From positions 125,972,235-126,036,234 of the forward strand of contig NC_044558.1 of NCBI RefSeq assembly GCF_007565055.1: a stretch of 64,000 nt of DNA, written 5' to 3'. Positions 60,111-64,000 of the stretch are shown here, piece by piece (the first letter of the stretch is position 1; each line of letters starts with the position of its first letter). The DNA comes from Rhinopithecus roxellana. Taxonomy: Eukaryota > Chordata > Mammalia > Primates > Cercopithecidae. The notes below the pieces were generated by a model that was not told where the DNA came from, searched no databases, and worked only from the letters and a program-made list of their open reading frames with translations. The position numbers were made by a program, and so were the translations under genes.

Positions 60111-60716
60111 CTTAAACTTAAATCATAAGCAAAAGGAAAAGGAGTCCACAAAAAAGTCTCAGAAGTGATGGCAAGACTAAGGGAAGACAGTCACTTGGGA
60201 GAACATGTAATATAAAAGCAAAGCAAAGATGGAATTCACTAAAAATGGAATAGCTATATCGTGACAAAGGAAATTCCGATTGGTTTTGTAATATATGTTT
60301 GTATTTTTTTTAAGAGAGGGGTTGTGAGAGAAGATAATTAGAGCATTTTTCAGAGGACATTTAGTAGCAGAAACCTGAATGTAGTTGATCATAAAGTGAG
60401 TAGAAATTGAAGAAGTAGAAACAGTGTGAGTGCAGACAACTCTTCCCATAGGTTTATTTGCATCAGGGAAGAGAAAAATAACACACAATTTGCAAGGGGC
60501 ATTAATGACAAAATTTGATTTATGTGTGAGTATACTTTGGGTGGTTTGACTCACCTGTTTGTTGGTTTTTAAAATGGACAGAATTGACCATATTTTATGT
60601 TAATGAGGAAAAAGGGAAGAAGGGTGAAGTGGCTAAAATATAGATGGGAATCTTCTACAAGGTTCCTGAGGAGGAACTAATAGAATCCAAGACACAGATA
60701 AAGGGCTCAGCATTAG

Positions 60717-61135
60717 ATGGTTTGCCAGGACTGCCATAACAAACTACTAAAAATTGGATGGCTTAAACAACAGGATATTATTGTTTCACAGTTCTGGAAG
60801 CTAAAAGTCTGAAATAAAGATGTCTGCAGGGTTGGTTCCTTCTGATGGCTATGAGGAAAGAATCTATTCCAGGTCTCTCTCCTTGGCTTGTAGATGGCTT
60901 CTTCCTATGTCTCTTCACCTTGTCTTCCTTCTATGAGTGTGCCCAAATTTCCTCTTTTTATAAAGACACCAGTCAATTGGAGTAGGGGCCTACTCTACTC
61001 CAGTATTACCCCATCCTAACTTAACTCATTACATCAACAATGACCTTATTTCCAAATAAGATCATGTCCTGGAGTACCGGGTATGAGAACTTTAAGATAT
61101 GAATTTGGGAGGGGGAAATAATTTAACTATAACAG
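60717..61135 (-). mobile_element. MLT1-type (ERVL-MaLR) LTR, antisense
   Basis: Starts GATGGTTTGCCAGGACTGCC..ATAACAAACTACTAAAA, with GGCTTAAACAACAGGATATT, CAGTTCTGGAAGCTAAAAG, TTTATAAAGACACCAGTCAA, TTATTTCCAAATAAGATCA and an AATTTAACTATAACA end. Solitary old LTR; no viral genes. Confidence 0.6.
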
Positions 61136-62214
61136 ATGGAAAGACGTATTTTTTTTTCCCATTATAAGAGGATGGAAAGCTGTGTGTCTGTAGATTTTAT
61201 GGCAGGAAGTGTAGGAACCTCTATCTGCCTTTTATTTTCTTTGAAGTAGAGATAGTCGTTAGCAGAGAAGGAGTCAGAGTTGGAAGTTAAAGTCTCCTGG
61301 GGAAGAGTAGAAACAGTCATTGGACAGAGTGAGAGAAAAGAACAGGGAGGCTGTAAGGCAGCTTTGACAGCTACTATGGTATCAGCCTATGAAAGGTAGT
61401 CCAAGGAAATAATCAATTATTCTTTGGTGCCCTTTAGATAATAATATAAGATCTCATGGAGAGGGCTACTTTTGGCCATATAGTAGCTTACAACAAAATG
61501 TGTGCCAGTTTTACTAAGGAAAAGCTATTCCCAGCCTTCCCAGTTAGCCATTCATTTGGAGATCAGGTTAAATGTCAATTTGTTTGTGATTATCCCTATT
61601 TAAAAGAGAAACATGCTTCTCTGTACATAGTAAAATTATATATAACTAGAATTTTTATTAAAGTAATAATCTGTTTTCTCCACTTAATTGTGTTCTAAAG
61701 AGAGAGAACACCTTATGCATCTTTCTGTCTTGAAATATCCCCTGACATTCCTTAGTGCTCTGAGTGTAGTCAGTACTCAGCGAGTATTCCTAGAATTGAA
61801 CCTTGAGTAGTAATTATTACTCACTAAGAGAGCATCTGTGTCCCACTCAGAGTAATTTTTCTCAGAAAGGCCATCCAAGGATACACCTTGTTTTCAAAAA
61901 TTGAGATGTGAAATGCATGCATATTTGTAAAATTCAAGAATGTGGACATTTATGATGAGGTCCAAGAGCAGAGCACACTTGAACCTCTTGAAGAAATAGA
62001 AAGTAATCTGATCTCCAATCACACAAAAGTTTAGTTTAACTTAATGGTAAAATGATAGCGTTGACCTAATAAACCTTTCTAATATACTTTCTATTTGTGG
62101 AATCTACAACAGGTATCTATTTTAAAATGATATACATGGCAATTGTATGTAATAATGAATAGGAGTAACAAATATAAGAAATGAAGAAATATTATGTTTC
62201 ATTTTGTTTTTCAG

Positions 62215-62290
62215 AGTGATTGTGTACTTAGCTTTTTCCTCTCTGAGGCTGTGCAACAAACAGTTGAAGAATCATCACTTGTGTACCTAG
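62215..62290 (+). CDS. PIK3C2G: PIK3C2G exon F: end of PX domain
   Basis: 76-nt exon. The acceptor is TTTTGTTTTTCAG before 62215, with a good pyrimidine tract, and the donor is GTAAGT at 62291. It enters at phase 0 and leaves at phase 1 (25 codons plus one base). It encodes SDCVLSFFLSEAVQQTVEES and then SLVYL. It parallels the alpha-isoform stretch that ends the PX domain (CDLVCTFF), with the V-x-x-FF hydrophobic helix conserved. The next exon, which should start the C-terminal C2 domain, is not in the window. It is separated from exon E by a 26-kb intron, the longest one here. Confidence 0.92.
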
Positions 62291-64000
62291 GTAAGTAAAT
62301 TTGTCATTATATTATGTGCAGTGATTTTCAGTATAATTGGACAAAAAGATATCACAACTTTTTTTTTTCAATTTTTAAATTAAAATCTCTTTTTAAGAGT
62401 AAGCCTTCAACACTCTTTTATAACCATTTCCATAGCATAAACTTTAATAATCCAGATTTTGAAAAAATAAAACATGAGGTTGTAGAATTCTCATAAAAAA
62501 TTGTAGAATTCTAGAGGTGTGGGGCTTTGATGAAAGGTTGACTCTGTTCTGTCACTAAAGTCTCTTAAGAAAATTGTTTCTCTGTGTTTCAAGAAATTAA
62601 ATTGCAGACTACTGTCAAATCTTTTTTATTTTGATTATAATATTATTTCTTTGAAAGGTATTTTGAAATACATTTGCACACATTAAAAATTTAGCATTAT
62701 TAGTGCAAAAACTAAAATAGTTGAGAACTTTTTTTTACTTTCTTACATCATAGAATATTCAAGATTTGTTTCAGCGGTGATGAGTGACAAAAGATTTGAT
62801 TCTCAATACATTTAGATTATAGGCTGTGTATTAAATATAATATATTATCTTAAAACAACAGAACTCATATTTCCTAGCACAATATGCAAACTATTACAAC
62901 AAGCAAGGATTAGCAGAAAGTTATTCCTTCTTGTGCTAATCAAATTATTTTCTTTTTCACGTTTTTGAATTCTTAATTCTTTTGTCACAGAACATTAGCT
63001 GGTTCTAAGCAAGAAGCACAATACTTATTTGAAGCACTATTCCTGTCTGTTGAAAATAAGTGTATGTTGTTAAATGGTGAAATCATTTGAGTATTTTAAA
63101 ATGTTGGTTTACCTAGGAAAACATTAAGCAAAAAACTCAGATTTCACCATTTTACTACCTCTGCCAGTTAATTAAGAGGGCGGATTCCAGATACCTGTGT
63201 ATCTAGGCACATGACTTAGAAAAATAATAGCGATATTTAACTCTAAATCTGGGAGATACTAATACTCTTTGCCTTTACTCACTAACTAAACATGCCTTGG
63301 GAGAACAATTGAGGAATTTAAGGAATTTATCTTGTTCAAATGCCAATTCAATCATCTCTCTTCTCTACTTAAACCTTCTCTTTGGCTTCTGATTGCCCTT
63401 AGGCAAGGCCAGCTGTATCCACTTGTGACCTGCACGGTCACACAGGGCAGGGTGCTGAGAAAGTTCTTGCACTTGGTTTAATACTCTGCTGCTACTGTCT
63501 TGAAATTCTTAATAAGTTTTGAAAAAGCATCCCCACATTTTTATTTTGCACTAGGCCCCACCAATTATGTAGCTGGTCTTGGCCTTTGGATAAACATCAA
63601 AACTCTCATCATGGCATTCCAGCAGAATATGGTCTTTGCTATACACTCCTAGAATGTTACTTCTTCAAAACACTTTTTGCCGTGATAATTCTCGCTTGTG
63701 TGTTTATTTGTAGACTAGAAATCCACTGGGGATAATCCATGTCCATATGGTTCGCCATTGTATCCCTGGGGTCATGTACAGTGTCTGGGCTACTATAGTT
63801 GTTCAATAAATAATTACTGAATAAACGATTGATGACAAAAAGAACAATTATGGAGGACACCTTGATATTCTCTATCAAGGTAGCGTGGCATTTGTAAAAT
63901 AATTTTTGATTTTGGTTTTTCCTCCCTTGTCCTTATCAAAATGATGCTATTCCTCCCAAACTGATTACTTCATGTGTAAATGTCCTGGCACAAGAAATTC
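62291..64000 (+). other. 5' part of the intron after exon F
   Basis: AT-rich; no exon seen. The last 400 bases hold an L2 3' end. Confidence 0.7.
63580..63835 (+). repeat. L2-type LINE 3' end
   Basis: GTACAGTGTCTGGGCTACTA, then TTGTTCAATAAATAATTACTG and a GAATAAACGATTG end, which is the L2 tail. Confidence 0.55.

Larger units (their letters stand above)
36189..62214 (+). other. Intron E-F (26 kb)
   Basis: Largest intron, mostly repeats, listed individually. Stretches without a recognised element are 42740-44810 (apart from a TA/CA tract), 46090-49790, 50108-51600 and 57420-59440. These hold AT-rich sequence with no exon that I can support. Confidence 0.75.
1..64000 (+). other. PIK3C2G: PIK3C2G gene, internal part (six exons and flanking introns)
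   Basis: The whole window lies inside one gene on the + strand. Six exons with AG acceptors and GT donors splice into one continuous reading frame of about 254 codons. The product matches the C-terminal third of class II PI3-kinases: kinase C-lobe end with DRAPF, then GLPEL..IQDLKYV, then a PX domain. The wording fits the gamma isoform (PIK3C2G) rather than alpha or beta. Class II PI3Ks phosphorylate phosphatidylinositol and PI4P at the 3 position on endosomal and plasma membranes; the gamma isoform is mainly hepatic (family knowledge). Neither the promoter, start codon, stop codon nor poly(A) site is in the window. Intron phases seen from 5' to 3': 2 (entering exon A), 0, 2, 0, 2, 0, then 1 after exon F. 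Confidence 0.93.

Noticed and set aside
60177..60554. 125-codon antisense open frame
   Set aside because: Purine-rich intron sequence; no recognisable product or splice signals.
1..64000. CRISPR arrays, operons, tRNA or rRNA genes, phage or insertion sequences
   Set aside because: None seen; composition and repeats are those of primate nuclear intron DNA.

Overview
This window is mammalian, specifically primate, nuclear DNA. It is AT-rich and dominated by introns and interspersed repeats: Alu dimers (several AluY-like), L1PA-type LINEs, older L1M/HAL1, L2, MIR, MLT1-type LTRs and a MER5-type DNA transposon. There is no bacterial, phage or CRISPR content. AluY-like elements and an L1PA-type full-length L1 point to a catarrhine (Old World monkey or ape). 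One Alu carries a 3' half variant I associate with Old World monkey Alus, so the source may be a non-human catarrhine, but I cannot prove this by reading.

The only protein-coding gene I can support is PIK3C2G, the class II phosphatidylinositol 3-kinase C2 gamma catalytic subunit, on the + strand. Six consecutive internal exons lie at 1290-1446, 9804-9913, 31878-32067, 32548-32669, 36080-36188 and 62215-62290. All have AG/GT borders and join without a frame break. They encode the end of the kinase C-lobe (exons A and B), a linker leading into the PX domain (C), and most of the PX domain (D, E, F). Upstream exons (the rest of the kinase, PI3Ka helical, C2 and Ras-binding domains) and the downstream C-terminal C2 exons are outside the window. 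Introns are about 8.4, 22.0, 0.5, 3.4 and 26.0 kb.

Layout: 1-9.8 kb holds exon A and an intron with MIR, AluY, an antisense L1 and two opposed L2 tracts. 9.9-31.9 kb is a 22-kb intron with an AluY, a full-length sense-strand L1 (13404-19526) that is dead in both ORFs and appears to carry a 3' transduction, then old L1M, L2, Alu and HAL1-like sequence. 31.9-36.2 kb is the compact PX cluster (exons C, D, E). 36.2-62.2 kb is a 26-kb intron with a perfect palindrome, MLT1-type LTRs, a long old antisense L1 tract, a young antisense L1 stub, a MER5 element, Alus, a second 5'-truncated decayed L1 (about 51775-56720) and an AluY with a 52-nt tail. 62.2-64 kb holds exon F and the start of the next intron.

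I found no novel multi-gene system. The most interesting items are the candidate L1 3' transduction, the L1 5' UTR that keeps the ~129-bp segment lost in the youngest human L1s, the paired in-frame exon cassettes of the PX region, and a 28-bp perfect palindrome just behind an exon. Subfamily names and outer limits of ancient repeats are from recognition by eye and are approximate.
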